A stretch of DNA of 64,000 nt from Mya arenaria (GCF_026914265.1 NC_069126.1:72086219-72150218), one strand, 5' to 3'; numbered from the stretch's first letter, positions 1 through 12,069 are shown. Notes: generated from the letters alone by a model not told the origin. Numbers and translations: made by a program.

Positions 1-232
1 TATACAGAAAATCCTTGGGAGCATTTCATCAAGAACTCTTAGGTGCTATTTCATACCTTGGAGTGATTTTCAACTCTGCATTCTACTGCTGAGTCTCTCC
101 TAGGTATGAAATAACTCCTAGGAGTCATTCTGAAATGGCCCCAAGTAAATTAGATCTCAGATTATGAATTAAACTGAAATGAATCTAATCTTTATCATTT
201 TGCACATGTACAAATTTCCATTGTTTTATCAG

Positions 233-720
233 GAAAGGCTTGGAGAAGGAGGAGTATTATAGTCGAGAGGCAGCAGGTGGAGAAAGTGAGGAGGAGGAGG
301 AAACTGAGGGAAAGACACCTGCACTGCAGACTGTTTTCATGGTAAGTTTTGGGATACGAGGTAAACAGGTGTGATTTATAGTGGATAGTTGGCCAGGATG
401 GGTGGAGAAAGTGATGGAGAGGAGGAAATGGAGGTAAAGACACCCACATTGGAGACTGCTCCCATGGTAAGTGGGAATAAAATGGGTAAACAGGTGTGTA
501 TTATAGCTGTTAATTGGCCAGGATGGGTGGAGACAGCAACAGGGAGGACAAAATTGAGGGAAAGACATACTGGAGACTGCTTCCATGACAAGTTGGGAGA
601 AAAGGGAATAAGGGGTTTGTATTATAGCCGACAGTTTGCCAGATTGAGTGAAGATAAAGATGGGGAACTGGAAACTGAGTGCCAGACTACCGCATTATAA
701 ACTGCTTCCGCTGTGAGTGG
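233..720 (+). pseudogene. HAUS5-like gene copy 1: acidic exon and its tandem array
   Basis: The exon at 233-341 follows a TTTATCAG acceptor and ends at ATG|gtaagt. It reads one base into phase as KGLEKEEYYSREAAGG and then a Glu-rich stretch. Three further units at a spacing of about 124 bp follow, with donor positions at 466, 588 and 713. The second keeps ATG|gtaagt; the third has ACAAGT and the fourth GTGAGT. The same exon starts the second copy at 23,308. The units look like in situ amplification of the exon's 3' half plus its donor. The family assignment rests on downstream exons of copy 2, so it is tentative here. Confidence 0.5.
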
Positions 721-814
721 GGAGAAATTTATGTTTTGTGGGGTGGGGTCAGGGGGTGAATGATAGTGGACAGGAGGTGAAGTTGGGTAGGAGAAAGTAA
801 AAAAATCTTTATTT

Positions 815-1640
815 AAGCTCTCAGCTTGAGCTATTGTGATAGGGTGATTGTCCATCGTCTGTTGTGGTCCATTGATCGTCTTGTCGTCAACATTTTCCTT
901 CAAACAATATTTCCTCCAAACTCACTGGGACAATTTCAACCAAATTTTACAGGAATGTTCCTTGGGCAATTTTTTTCAGAGTCCTTCAATATAAGTGGTT
1001 CCATGCAAGTCTGGTTGCCATGGCAGCCAAAAGGAAACAACATGAAAATCTTCCTCTCAGAAACCCCTGGCCTGATTTCAACATAATTTTTAAGTTCACA
1101 GTATATCAAATTCCTTCACCCCATATTGTTTCTTAAAAAAACATGGCCCCTAGGGTGCGGGGCTGCTTTTCACTATGTATGTCTATATGGAAAACTTTGA
1201 TTATCTTTTCCCCAGAATCCGCTGGCCCGATTTTAAAATAATTTCACAGAAATGATCCTTTGATGACCCTCTATCGAATTCCTTCACCCAAGTTGATTTG
1301 TAAAAAACATGGTCGTCAGGGGCGGCCATTTTGGCAGGCAGCGTCAAGTTTGTTGTCCCATCAATAACTATAGAACCCTAAACTTTAGATCACCAAGTTT
1401 GGTCAGAATGTATGTGGGCATAATATGATGGACAAGTTTGATAACCAGCCATATCGCTTTAGTCACTTAAGATTAATCACCCTTTTATTATTGAAATTAC
1501 CTAAAATTGGTCCTGTCTGATCAATAACTTTAAAAGCCATTGTTCAATCATAACCAAATCTGGGCAGAATTTATATAGGCATATCTCAGAAAAGTTGATA
1601 ACCAGTCTTTTGGTGAAAAATATCTCCTGTAGAAACATGT
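815..1640. repeat. AGCTCACCTG-type dispersed bivalve repeat
   Basis: The sequence from 'gagctattgtgatagggtga' onward is matched at 34,019 and after, including the shared 'ggttgccatggca' and 'ttcacaggaatgttcctt' type segments. This is a dispersed repeat with no intact coding frame. It sits inside copy 1 of the HAUS5-like remnant, between its acidic exon array and the next exon. Confidence 0.6.
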
Positions 1641-2053
1641 ACCAGAGAGCTGTTCAGAGATTGGCACATTTCTACAAGACAGTTGTATGGAGCATTCGCA
1701 AATGACAAGGCCTTGTCGTTAGTAATAACATTTGCTACTTTGAAACACTATTATTCATTGTTCTTTGACTTCCTATGAGGGTTATTCCATTTAAACATAC
1801 AATCTGACCCAGAGGCAGTTTCTAAATAGATTGTCCCTCTTTAGAAGTAAATTTCTACCTTGTGTTCTGAAAAAACAAAACTACATGTACTATCACAAAG
1901 TTGAATGACTCTTTTCTTCTTGGCTGTGTCTCCAGGACTGTATATTTTTAACCTATTTTTTAAAGTAGCAAAATCATAACCATGAAATTCCATAGAAAAA
2001 AACAGTGTCACAGAAGTTATGTATTATTGGTAACTGTTATACTGTGTTTACAG

Positions 2054-2129
2054 GTTCAAGTATGATGGTGGAGTGAGGGATCTGGCTAGCTGGCCATCCT
2101 TATACAAGAGTGTACATCAGTTATTGCAG
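2054..2129 (+). pseudogene. HAUS5-like copy 1, exon FKYDGG
   Basis: TTTACAG|G starts the exon and TTGCAG|gtacat ends it, giving in-phase FKYDGGVRDLA then SLYKSVHQLLQ. Compared with the intact-looking copy at 25,350-25,428 it lacks one codon (GGV against GGEV). It is the last exon of copy 1 before the sequence diverges from copy 2 and the roughly 19-kb inserted block begins. The following exon of copy 2 has no counterpart here. Confidence 0.55.
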
Positions 2130-2446
2130 GTACATATAATATACTTATTAAAGTTGTATTGTCAGCGGTAATGAGAAAAATGCATGTGTATAAATAAAGT
2201 TAAAATTATATGATAGACACATTCATTCTATATTCATTTGAAGAAAAATTGCAAATTTTTACTAAGAAAACTCGTAATAGTTGATATTTCCGAGATCAAA
2301 GTTATCAACTTTCGAAATACCCGCCACAGTTCGTAGCCGTTCGTAGCGAGCTTCTGAATTGCTCATTTGCATAATGCATGCATAAAGCACCCGTATGTAA
2401 ACAACCGATAGCGTCTTTCTTTCAACTGCCGACTTGATCAAAAGAA

Positions 2447-2470
2447 ATGTCTTCTACCAGTGACTCTGAG
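2447..2470 (+). CDS. P2X7C-like gene, exon 1
   Basis: This is the start exon, encoding MSSTSDSE, with donor GAG|gtttga, a weaker than consensus site. The ATG was chosen because it is the only one upstream that joins in phase 0 to the acceptor at 2,819. Upstream of it is a locally CpG-containing stretch (2,300-2,440) that may be the promoter region. No TATA box is evident. Confidence 0.45.
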
Positions 2471-4816
2471 GTTTGAGCCTTATTTTATTTTTATTACTAA
2501 CCGACTATTGATTAAAGTTATCAAGGAACTTCCTTTTTATGTTTATATTTACTTGGTTCTACTATTAAATCAAAATGGCAAGTCGAACTGAAGTGGGTGG
2601 GGTAAATTTGCGTGATATTGAATTGCGTTCAATTTATCCGAGATATCGTATTATGTTATTGTTTGGAGCCATGCACACAAGTTAACGTCGATTTGTTTTT
2701 TTTTACCATTAATATGATCGATTAACATTTTCACTAGTGGAAAAAGCTGAAACTAAAACCAGGTGATCTGGGGTGAAATAAATAACAACATGTTAAGAGT
2801 TTTTATTTCATATTTTCAGTCACCTCCAAGCAGTCCTTCATCCCAGATTGATGTAGAGGATATTGATGAGCCTGGTCCGTCGATTCAAAGACCACAACAG
2901 AGACAAGCAGCAAAAAAACGTAAGTTGATAACGCGATCATCATAGCAGTTCATCTTATATATTGAATGATGCAGACTGAAGAATCCCAAACTAGAACAGT
3001 CTATAATTTATTACACTTTGTTTAAGTAAGTTGCACACTTTGAAAACAAAAATCACAAGTGGTTTCAGGAAGGGGGGGGGCACAATTGTGCTAAAGGTTT
3101 TTTCTTTTACTAAATCGTTGCATTTAATATTTTTTTAAAACTGCCTTCCCACAGATTGACCAGTTTGACTACTTATTCATCGTTTGTATTGGAATGAGCC
3201 ATCATATGCCCAAATGTCTGGAAACCAGTGAAATCAAACTGCTGAGACAAGATCAGACATCAGTTTTTCATATTTATCTCTGAAAATTGATGGTGTATGG
3301 CTTAATACATTACTAAGCTGGAGATAAGAATTGAAGTTTTCAGCAATTTTCTTATTTCAGATGACATAATTTTATGTTCTAAAAAGTCAAAACGGTCAAT
3401 CCGTGAGAGAGTGCAGCTTTTAACAGTTTGTGCATTTAAATCCTTTATTAAACAGTCCTTTTAAATTTAATAAATTGACTAAAGACTGGCTTTGAAGGTA
3501 AATGGAGGGCATGACTTTATTTGGTCAGCTTTGGTACATGCACCCTTACCAAAGAACTTAGTTACTGTTTTATATATGTATGAAGGGGGTGGTGTAGTAC
3601 TTCCCCACACATCTTCACTCTCAAATGTAGCATTACGGTGTATAAAAGATTTAAGGTATTACCCATGTAATACACACTTTTCTAAAACCTTAAACCATCA
3701 ACATAGTTATAATCATGGTACACAATGGGACTTTTATGCAAATTTTGAAGATCTTTTAACGTGAATTAAAAAAGTTATTTATGTTTCATTACACCCACCC
3801 CCAAACTCCAAGGGCTACAAGAGCGACAAGTACATATTTTGTCTATATTTGATTTTTTTTTGCATTATCAGAGATTATGAAATAAACACAACAGTTTCTG
3901 GTAAAATAAACATCAGTTAACAAAAAACTCAAGTTCTAACGAACACAATATTGATACAAATGGAAAAAAAATCATTTTGATTGATCTTGTGACTATTCAT
4001 AATAAATAGTTAAATATAAGGCAAGCTGGTGAAATCATTTTAGATATTTTCTATGATGTCTATTGAACAATTTAAAAGACAATTTATGATAGTTTACCGT
4101 CCAGTTTTGAAGAAAATTTACATAATGTCATGTAACCATTCATTTTTATAGCTAATAAAATGCTTAAAAATCAACCTTTTTCTTGTAAAAATTTATAAAC
4201 AGACTTATTCATAAAACATACTCTTTCAAATAAATGCATTTTACTTATGATATTAACTCAGAATACAGAGTTTAAAAAAATGAGTGTACTTTTAAACTAA
4301 AATATGTGAAGAAACAAGAACACTAAGCGGGTGGAAATGCCCCTCCAAATGTCAAAGTGAAAATTCTCAACTAATGTTATTTTAATATTATAACATGTTA
4401 ACAATCTCTGTGGGTAATTTGATGTCTATATGTTTGCCCATCTGTTTTTTTTTGTAATTTGTATTCTAACATTTAGATTTTTTTACAATTATTCTTCACT
4501 CTTCAACATTTGATGTTTGATCTGTTCCCATGGTTTGTACAGGTACTTGTAGAGTGTGCACAGATGATAACTAATCAATGCTGAGTCAATGCTGATTTGG
4601 TTTTCATGCCCCTTCAGGTACTTTACCCATCAAGAATGTTTAGTGCTGTAAAAGAAAAAAATTGTACTTTAAAGCCTTTCTAACTAACTAGTATAGATAA
4701 TTAAACTGGCAAAATAATACAAGATAAACTACAAACAGTTTAATATTTCTCGACTTTATTCTGAAAAACAAGCTGAAACATATATATAATGAAAATTATG
4801 AAATTTATCAATAAAA

Positions 4817-4871
<55 letters not shown>

Positions 4872-7800
4872 CATTTTAATATTCAGTCATTTTTCTGCCT
4901 GAAAGGAATTAGACTTCTGATTATCAACCAGCAGAATTAAACTACCACCATAAAATCCAAATGCACAAGTATTATACATTCTGCAATAATATCCGTTTTA
5001 GCCAAGGGTAAGGGTTGGTAGGCACAAATATGAAGTTCTTGTGCATATGGTTGATAATGATTCACGACAGTCTGGGGTTTTGTTGAGACCTACACCAAGC
5101 AAATGAGTTTCGCTAGTGTCCAAGCAGTCATGGGTTCGAGCCCCAAACCATGCACAACTTTTGCTCACAGGTTAACTTTGAAAATATATTTGTAAACAAA
5201 TAACGGGTATGTACATGAAATATGGTATGTTAGAAATAGGTCACGTACCAAAACAAAATGTTAAGTCTAATATTTTTCTAAGATAAAATAATCAAATTAA
5301 AAATTACATACTCATATACATAAATAATGCACATAAGTACATGTAAAAATATGTAACATGTACATAAGTACATGTAAAATATGTAACATCTACATAAGTA
5401 CATGTAACAATGCTGTCTGAACATTTAGCTAATACAGGCCTTCCAAGGTTCCTACTTTTTCCTACTTTTCCTACTTTTTCCTACTTTTTTAACAACTTCC
5501 TACTTTTTCCTACTTTTTTGTGTCGCCTGAAAAGACGACATATAGGGGTTACTTTTGTCGGCGGCGTCGGTGGCGGTGGCGTCGTCGACAGCGGCGTCCG
5601 CGTCCCATTTTCGCTTGTCCGGGGTATATCTCCTAAACTATTAGTGGTATCAACTTGAAATTTCATATGTAGATAGGTCTGATTGAGGGCAAGTGCAGTG
5701 CACAAGAACTGTTACTCTTGCTTCCATATTTTTAGAGTTATTGCCCTTTGTTATTTTTCATGCTTAAAGTTTTGTCCGGGGCATATCTTGTACAATATAA
5801 GAGTTATCAACTTGAAACTTCATATGTAGATAGATCTCATGGAGGGCAGGTGCAGTGCACAATAACAGTAACTCTTGCTTTCTTAGTTTTAAAGTTATTG
5901 CCCTTTGTTAATTTTCATGCTTAAAGTTTTGTCCGGGGCATATCTTGAAGAATATAAGAGGTATCAACTTGAAACTTCATAGCTAGATAGATCTCATTGA
6001 GGGCAAGTGCAGTGCACAAGAACCGTTACTCTGCTATAAATGAATAAAATGCCAATCTAACAGCTATAATGTCGACAGTAAATAATTCGTCAGGCGACAC
6101 ATCCGACTCGCGGAGTTCTAGTTCTAAAAAACTCCTACTATTCCTACTTTTTTGAAAATAAAGTCCGCAAAAATATTAAAGTTTGATCATTGTGCTAGTT
6201 TTATTTGCAGAAAATGAACAAAAGATGTCAAACTGGCTGGTTTCTGTTGTTGAAAGGTGTGGCAACATGTTCAACTTTGACATGCATCATCTTTCATAAT
6301 AAAGGCTGAGGGATGATGACCACACAGTTCAGCAACAGAAACCGACCAAGCATCATTCACTAAAATATTCAATGTGGCATATAGAATGGTATGATTTTGC
6401 ATTAAAAACATCTCCTCTAGGTAAGTTAATAACCATTAATTATTACATATTTAACCAAAAATATTCCTTCTTTTCCTACTTTTTTGTAAAAAATATTCCT
6501 ACTATTTCCTTCTTTTCTGTCAGAAAACCTCCTACTTTTTTCCTACTTTTTTGTTAGTGGCTGCTGGAAGGCCTGCTAATAAAAATGATTTAAGAATTCC
6601 AAAGATAAATTAAAACACAAACGTTTTGAACACATACACGCTCAAATTCCAAAGATAAATTAAAACACAAACGTTTTGAACACATACACGCTCAAAACTG
6701 TTCAAGGTCTACTTACATTCATAACCCTTTGACACGAATATCTGAATATTCCAGTTCCATGATGATTGTTGACAGTTTGTTTTTTTCGACAGAAAATCTT
6801 CTCTTACCCGTATCATTCACTTATAATCCATGTTTTACTGTAATGACTCAAGTTGTTAGATGTATTGTAATCAACTGTCAGAGTGCAATTTTGGTGTTTA
6901 TTATACCCCCCAAAACAATGTTTGGGGGGGTATACTGGAATCGGGTTGTCCGTCTGTCCGTCTGTCTGTCTGTCTGTCCGTCTGTCCGTCTGTCCGTCCG
7001 TTTTTTTTTGTCCGGGATTCATCTTTGTCGTTATTGAACAAATCTTTTTCAAACTTTCAAATATTAATGACCATGATGTAAACCTGTGCCTCCGTGGATT
7101 TGGTCAGAGTCGCATGATCCTGAGTGGAGTTGTGGCCCCTTAATGAGTTAAATTGGGCAAAATTAGCTTTGTCCAGGATTCTTCTTTGAAGCTATTGAGC
7201 AAATCTTTTTCAAACTTTCAAATATTAATGGCCATGATGTAAACCTTTGCCTCCATGAATTTGTTGGGAGTCACATGATCCTGAGTGGAGTTGTGGCCCC
7301 TTAATGAGTTAAATTGGGTAAAATTAGTTTTGTTCGTCCTACTCCTTCGTCATTTTTGAATGAATCTTTTTCAAACTTTTAGCCATGGTGAGAACATTTG
7401 CCCCTGTGATTGTGGTTGGAATCACATGATCATGTCTTCAATTATGGCCCCTGAATAAGTTAAAATAGGCAAAAATTATACAGTTTTGTCTAGCCTAATC
7501 CTTGGTCATTTTTTCTCATTTTTTCTATAAATCTTTTTCAAACTTTCAGATGTCAATGACCATGATATGAACTGTTGAATATGTGATTTGGTGCACCTGT
7601 ATTAATCAGAATGTTTGCATGGCCTTAAAAAGACCTTTAATTGATTTTGTCCTTAAAAAGACCATCAAAAGTCCTGAAGTTAGGTGCATACAGGCCTTAA
7701 ATTTGTTACAATATTCGCTTTGGTGGCCTACTCCTTTGTCATTTTTCAATATATTTTTCTCAAACTTTCAGCTATCCATGACCATGATGTGAACCTTTGT

Positions 7801-10001
7801 ATATGTGATTTTGTGCACCTGTATTATTTCCTTGGTACTCATGTGTGGGGGGGAGGTGGTGGGGGTGGGTAAACAGAAATTGGGTTGGCAGACTGTCAAA
7901 TTCACCCGTCCACCTTCATTTTGGAATATCCTGTCAGGAGTCATGACCCCTTTATGGTGAAAATGAGAGAAACAGGTTTGTTATCTCCCCTGAGGTGGGT
8001 GGGAGTGGGGTAATATTCGCTTTGGTGGCCTACTCCTTTGTCATTTTTCATCATGTCCCCTTTATGGTGAAAATGAGAGAAACAGGTTTGTTATCTCCCC
8101 TGAGGTGGGTGGGAGTGGGGTAATATTCGCTTTGGTGGCCTACTCCTTTGTCATTTTTCAATATATTTTTCTCAAACTTTCAGATATCCATGACCATTAT
8201 GTGAACCTTTGTATATGTGATTTTTTACACCTGTATTATTTCCTTGGTACTCATGTGTGGGGGGGTGGGGGTGGGTAAACAGAAATTTGGTTGGCAGACT
8301 GCCAAATTCACCCGTCCACCTTCATTTTGGAATATCCTGCCAGGAGTCATGACCCCTTTATGGTGAAAATGAGAGAAACAACAAACTTTCAGATATCCAT
8401 GGATATCCATGACCATTATGTGAACCTTTGTATATGTGATTTTTTACACCTGTATTATTTCCTTGGTACTCATGTGTGGGGGGGGGGGGGGGGGGGGGGG
8501 TAAACAGAAATTGGGTTGGCAGACTGCCAAATTCACCCGTCCACCTTCATTTTGGAATATCCTGCCAGGAGTCATGACCCCTTTATGGTGAAAATGAGAG
8601 AAACAGGTTTGTTATCTCCCTTAGATATAATCTGAATACTGCATTGTTTTTCTTGTCCCTTAAACTAAATAAATGTATTGCCTTGTGCTTTCTAATGATA
8701 CCATAACTACGGCCAGGGCAAACAACCTAGACAGGGAAGGGTTGGGGGGTATTCGTTAGCCTTTGGCTTACAGTTCTAGTTTATTTTAAACGTATATTCA
8801 TAACAAAAATATCACCGAGTTTCCAAAAACTACGAAATTCCATTATTGACCTATGAATAGCAGGGAAATACCTTCTGTTTCTAAAAATAGCAACATCCGG
8901 TACAGGCCGAATACATCCGATATTCGTAGCGATCTGTTACGGCTAGTGGTGATATATGTCGATATACCCGAGTTGTATTACATGGCTAATACCTTTATCT
9001 TAGACAACTTTATTTAACTTGCTGGCCAAAGTTCTGTGTGTGTGTGAAGGGGGGGGGCCCTGCTTGCCCCTCTCCCCCAGGAAAGCTGCCATTGCAACTG
9101 AAGAAGTGCACCTTTTTACAAAACAATTAACTTGAGTTACCTCGAGTTAATAGAGATTATAATACAGTGTTTAAAGCATGACAGCACCTTTTACTAATTA
9201 TGTTCCCCTTTATTACATATCGATTATTATATCAATAAGCTAATAAGTTAATTATACAATATTCATGTATATAGCCAGGTACAGTTGCTAGGCGTGGCAA
9301 AGGCACAAGTGCTAGAAGAGCTGCCTACAAAGGAAAAAGACCAACTACTAGAACTCGCCGGTCCAAGACACCAGCACTCAGAAACAACAGCGGGAAAGTT
9401 TTAGCAAAGCAGAAAGAAGGGATGAAGGTATGCTATTTTTACTTTATAATAATTATTCATTATTGTACTTGTGGTACAACCTTCTTGCTATTCAACAATG
9501 ATGCATTTGTTTGGTGTTTATTCTTTTCAAGTATTTTCCATATTTGCGAGTGAAATATGAACATGTTAGCATTATTTTGAAATAAATGTAAATAAGCTGA
9601 GCAATATTGCTAGTCAGCCAATCGCTATTTTAAAGTTGTAAATTTTAATTGTGATATTATTAAATTATCTTTAGAAACAAGTGAGCAAGCTGACCAAGCC
9701 TCAACTGCAGGCTGCAATTACGAGGGCCATGGAGATGGAGCCAGGGCTCATGCTGCTTGTTTTAGCAGCCCCAGCCCCTGGAGGCAACCAACCCGAAGGT
9801 GCTGGACCTCAGCCCGAGGAAGGGAATATAATTCCAAGCTGGTGTGTGTACGGAAACTGCCGGGACATGCCGACACAGAGGGAGAGAGTTTGTTGCCGCC
9901 GGGAAGCTTGTCTTTCTCATACTGCTGTAAGAATCTTAATAAAACTAAAATTCAACCTTCCCGGATCCATATGGACAATATACTGGCTTTGTGCCAAGTA
10001 G
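2447..10001 (+). CDS. P2X7 C-terminal-like zinc domain protein (4 exons, possibly truncated)
   Basis: Joining 2447-2470, 2820-2919, 9285-9427 and 9675-10001 gives one continuous frame with matching phases (0, 1, 0). The protein begins MSSTSDSE, then a Ser/Pro/Asp-rich stretch, then a strongly basic linker (RRGKGTSARRAAYKGKR). After residue 89 comes a helix (LTKPQLQAAITRAMEMEP), a Pro/Gly linker and the cysteine module WCVYGNCRDMPTQ-RERVCCR. That module matches the intracellular C-terminal domain of P2X7 receptors and the many stand-alone invertebrate proteins carrying it; there is no channel part. The family normally continues about 60 residues past CCR. Here the frame ends with a TAG at 9999-10001, and ILALCQ appears out of frame just before it, so the end may be broken. 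AATAAA lies at 10,310. Function is unknown; the basic linker hints at nucleic-acid binding. Confidence 0.6.
2820..2919 (+). CDS. P2X7C-like gene, exon 2
   Basis: TATTTTCAG precedes TCA, and AAAAAAC|gtaagt ends the exon in phase 1. It encodes SPPSSPSSQIDVEDIDEPG and then a Gln/Arg/Lys-rich end. It is low-complexity and probably disordered. Confidence 0.6.
3137..3422. mobile_element. Inverted-repeat element, family of 27,435
   Basis: The left end 'aaaactgccttcccacagat' and the right end ('gtcaatccgtgagagagtgc' then agctttt) are imperfect inverted copies. The ends resemble those of the elements at 17,260-17,606 and 27,435-27,737. It is non-coding and about 286 bp, so a non-autonomous DNA transposon is likely. 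Confidence 0.45.
4819..4871. repeat. (CAT)n microsatellite
   Basis: About 17 uninterrupted CAT/ATC triplets lie within the intron of the P2X7C-like gene. Confidence 0.95.
5440..6545. repeat. CCTACTTTT-rich repeat, interrupted
   Basis: Many copies of 'cctactttttt' and variants occur at 5,450-5,519 and again at 6,128-6,155 and 6,465-6,552. The tract is split by the GTGTCGCCTGA element at 5,520-6,100, so that element inserted later. Confidence 0.6.
5520..6100. mobile_element. GTGTCGCCTGA-ended element with internal minisatellite
   Basis: It begins GTGTCGCCTGAAAAGACGAC and ends with TCAGGCGACAC, giving an 11-bp inverted match at its tips. Inside are a GGCGGC-rich stretch and two to three copies of a unit of about 157 bp containing 'gtccggggcatatcttg'. 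A longer relative lies at 39,857-40,880. There is no coding potential, so this looks like a non-autonomous DNA element. Confidence 0.6.
6596..6696. repeat. 50-bp tandem duplication
   Basis: The unit beginning 'attccaaagataaattaaaa' occurs twice at exactly 50-bp spacing (6,596 and 6,646) and is essentially identical, so the duplication is recent. Confidence 0.9.
6900..8780. repeat. CCGTCTGT/poly-G bivalve repeat block
   Basis: The block starts with a palindrome (tatacccccc...gggggggtata, 6,903-6,931), then CCGTCTGT runs at 6,948-7,000, then repeated units carrying 'tttttcaaactttcaaatat' every 150-200 bp. Between 7,747 and 8,600 larger blocks are tandemly duplicated, each with a G-run after 'ctcatgtgtgg'. 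It ends near 'gggttggggggtattcgtta'. The long frames here (Ser/Val/Cys/Leu repeats, Gly runs) are repeat artefacts. Confidence 0.7.
8478..8501. repeat. Poly-G tract
   Basis: About 24 G in a row, expanded from the 7-8 G present at the equivalent place in sister units near 7,847 and 8,258. This is a likely place for assembly length error. Confidence 0.85.
9285..9427 (+). CDS. P2X7C-like gene, exon 3 (basic linker)
   Basis: CAGGTACAG|TT opens in phase 1 and ATGAAG|gtatgc closes in phase 0. It encodes a 48-codon segment dominated by Arg, Lys and Thr (KRPTTRTRRSKTPALRNN). Such charge suggests DNA or RNA contact or nuclear targeting; that is inference. Confidence 0.65.
9675..10001 (+). CDS. P2X7C-like gene, exon 4 (cysteine module)
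   Basis: ATCTTTAG|AAA opens in phase 0. It carries WCVYGNCRDMPTQRERVCCR at 9,840-9,899, whose W-C-x2-G-x-C and vicinal Cys-Cys pattern is the zinc-cluster hallmark of the P2X7 C-terminal domain. A good donor (ACTGCT|gtaaga) lies at 9,927, in phase 0. If it is used, the domain's second half should be in a downstream exon, which I could not find before 12 kb. If it is unused, the frame runs to TAG at 9,999. Confidence 0.6.
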   Translation, partial: KQVSKLTKPQLQAAITRAMEMEPGLMLLVLAAPAPGGNQPEGAGPQPEEGNIIPSWCVYGNCRDMPTQRERVCCRREACLSHTAVRILIKLKFNLPGSIWTIYWLCAK

Positions 10002-12069
10002 GGTGCAGTAGGACACACATTTTGCATGGTATCAACAGGGATGACAATTTTCCTCCTTTTAGCGGATTTCGTCTTTTTTTGTACTCAAAACTTTAGCAAT
10101 ATTTTTTTTTTTGCATTAAATCTGATCTATGAACAACTGAATTTATGTTTATAGTGTGATGGCGATACTTTATTACTACTATTTTGTTCAATTACAAATA
10201 TTATTGGATCTGATCTGTTTTCTTGACATTTAAAATGTTCAAATGTGATAATAAAACATAGTATGACCATGAATTGTTCTGTATATTATTGTCAATGACT
10301 GATTTTCTTAATAAAATTTGTACTGTCTGCTTTCTAATATGTTTTTGTTAATATTTTCTTTTCTTCTCAAAAATCTCATTCAAATGATACTCAAGTAATA
10401 TGTCCATTTGCGTCCAACTTTCACATTTTCATGTTTAAGATGTAACTGATACCTTTGTCAACCTTGTTTAGAAACAATCAAACAGAATAATGGCAGGTTC
10501 ATTTTTGATACAGCCTATTACTTTAGTAATAAAGAAATTTTTGCAATAAACATCTTTCAAACGAAAAAAGAACAGATAAATAACCGAAATAAAACCATGA
10601 AGATCACAGTTTGTTCATTTCTTCTTGAATTAAAACTCAAATTTGATGTTACCGATATATTATGCATTGATAAACAGTCAAACCCCATTGATATTCAAAG
10701 AAGAGCTGCTACTGTATGCTCCTGAAGAGTTGTTCAGGATGGTCAGCAAGTATGATAGCTGGTATGTAACAGTTGCTCCTGATGTGCTTATTATTTTTTG
10801 AAAGTAAAAATGAACACATGAATTATGTGGCTACTGTAAAGTTATAGACAAGACATTTCTTGACAACACTAGTCCATTTGCTACACCACAAAAGACCCAA
10901 CCACAACACTGCACTGAAATGGTCTAAAAGATGTTTGTTTAGGGTAATATCCCCTAAATTATAAGGCAGGTTAGGTAGGGATTTTATTAAAAAAAAATAT
11001 TCAAAAATGCTTTGGTTAAGATCATTTTTTACCAAATGTTCTTATGTATTGCTGTTATGGAGCTATATTATGTCAAAAATGTTGACAGTTTATGTTCGGA
11101 AGCCATTTCTTTTTGAAAAACATACTAGGGTCAGCCGGGTTACCTGAAACAAACACTTTTTTGTTTGGCCTTATTTTTTTTCTTTTTAAGAAAGATAATC
11201 AATTTCATGAAAAACAACTGTTCAATTTGACATATGTTATTTTTGGAGAACTTCACAATCATTATCACAGCGATATTTTAGGAAATATTTATACTGCCTG
11301 TGCAAAAAAGTCCAAATTGGGAAAAATACAAAATCAGAAAAAAATAGCAAATATAATGGCAAATATACATGTTCACCTTCATAATGATATGTATACTTAA
11401 TGCCGTGAAAGAGTTGGTCGTGTCAAGATTTTGTTTATTTTTCAAGACATTCATTGCTTTTTTATTCATCAACATTATTCATTTTACAAATTGGGAAAAA
11501 ATAATAAATTTTTGTGAAAAATGGAAAAGTTTTCACAAGGGGAAACAGCCTTTAGAAGGCAGTAAATTGCACCAAAAAAAATCACCGTGTTATCACATAT
11601 AAAATGAAGATAAAATGTGCAACATTTATAATATCTAATCTGCTTTTGTTATACCCTATTTACCAAAGGCTTTGGGAAAGTACCATTCACTTTTATACAT
11701 AATCAAAACATTTATTTATACTTCTTAAGTGTTCACATTTAGAAGGTAGTGTAACTAAATTAGCTGAAGAAAAAAAATATACACACATTTACATATTGGA
11801 GTTTACATTTACATACATACAGTACATATATACAGTCGGGGTACATAAATTGCTTCTAGTATTTCCAAATATTTCTAAAGATTTGACTAGGTGACCTTGT
11901 TTTTGAGAGTATGTGACAAACTCTCTCCCTAAACATTATATCAAGGTGAACATTCTGATTAAGTTTGAACATCTATTCTGACCTCATGTGTTACGGTTTC
12001 AAACAAGTAAATAAACCATTGTCATTAGTTTCATGAAAATCAGAGCAAGTAGAAATCCTGTAAAAAATG
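10002..12069. other. Region between convergent genes
   Basis: AATAAA signals at 10,250 and 10,310 could serve the + gene. The rest is AT-rich, with a fragment of a bivalve minisatellite around 11,880-12,060 ('ggtgaccttgtttttgagag'). No gene was seen. Confidence 0.4.

Larger units (their letters stand above)
2920..9284 (+). other. Large intron filled with repeats
   Basis: The intron of about 6.4 kb holds an inverted-repeat element (3,137-3,422), a CAT microsatellite, a GTGTCGCCTGA element nested in CCTACTTTT repeats (5,440-6,545), a 50-bp tandem duplication (6,596-6,696) and the CCGTCTGT/poly-G repeat block at 6,900-8,780. No coding exon was recognised inside it. Confidence 0.5.

Noticed and set aside
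5128..5148. GGTTCGAGCCC B-box-like sequence
   Set aside because: No matching A box at the right distance or cloverleaf; possibly an old SINE.
6729..7143. Frames rich in Leu-Ser-Val-Cys-Pro on + and Thr-Asp-Gly-Gln on -
   Set aside because: They are translations of the CCGTCTGT microsatellite, open in all frames by composition.
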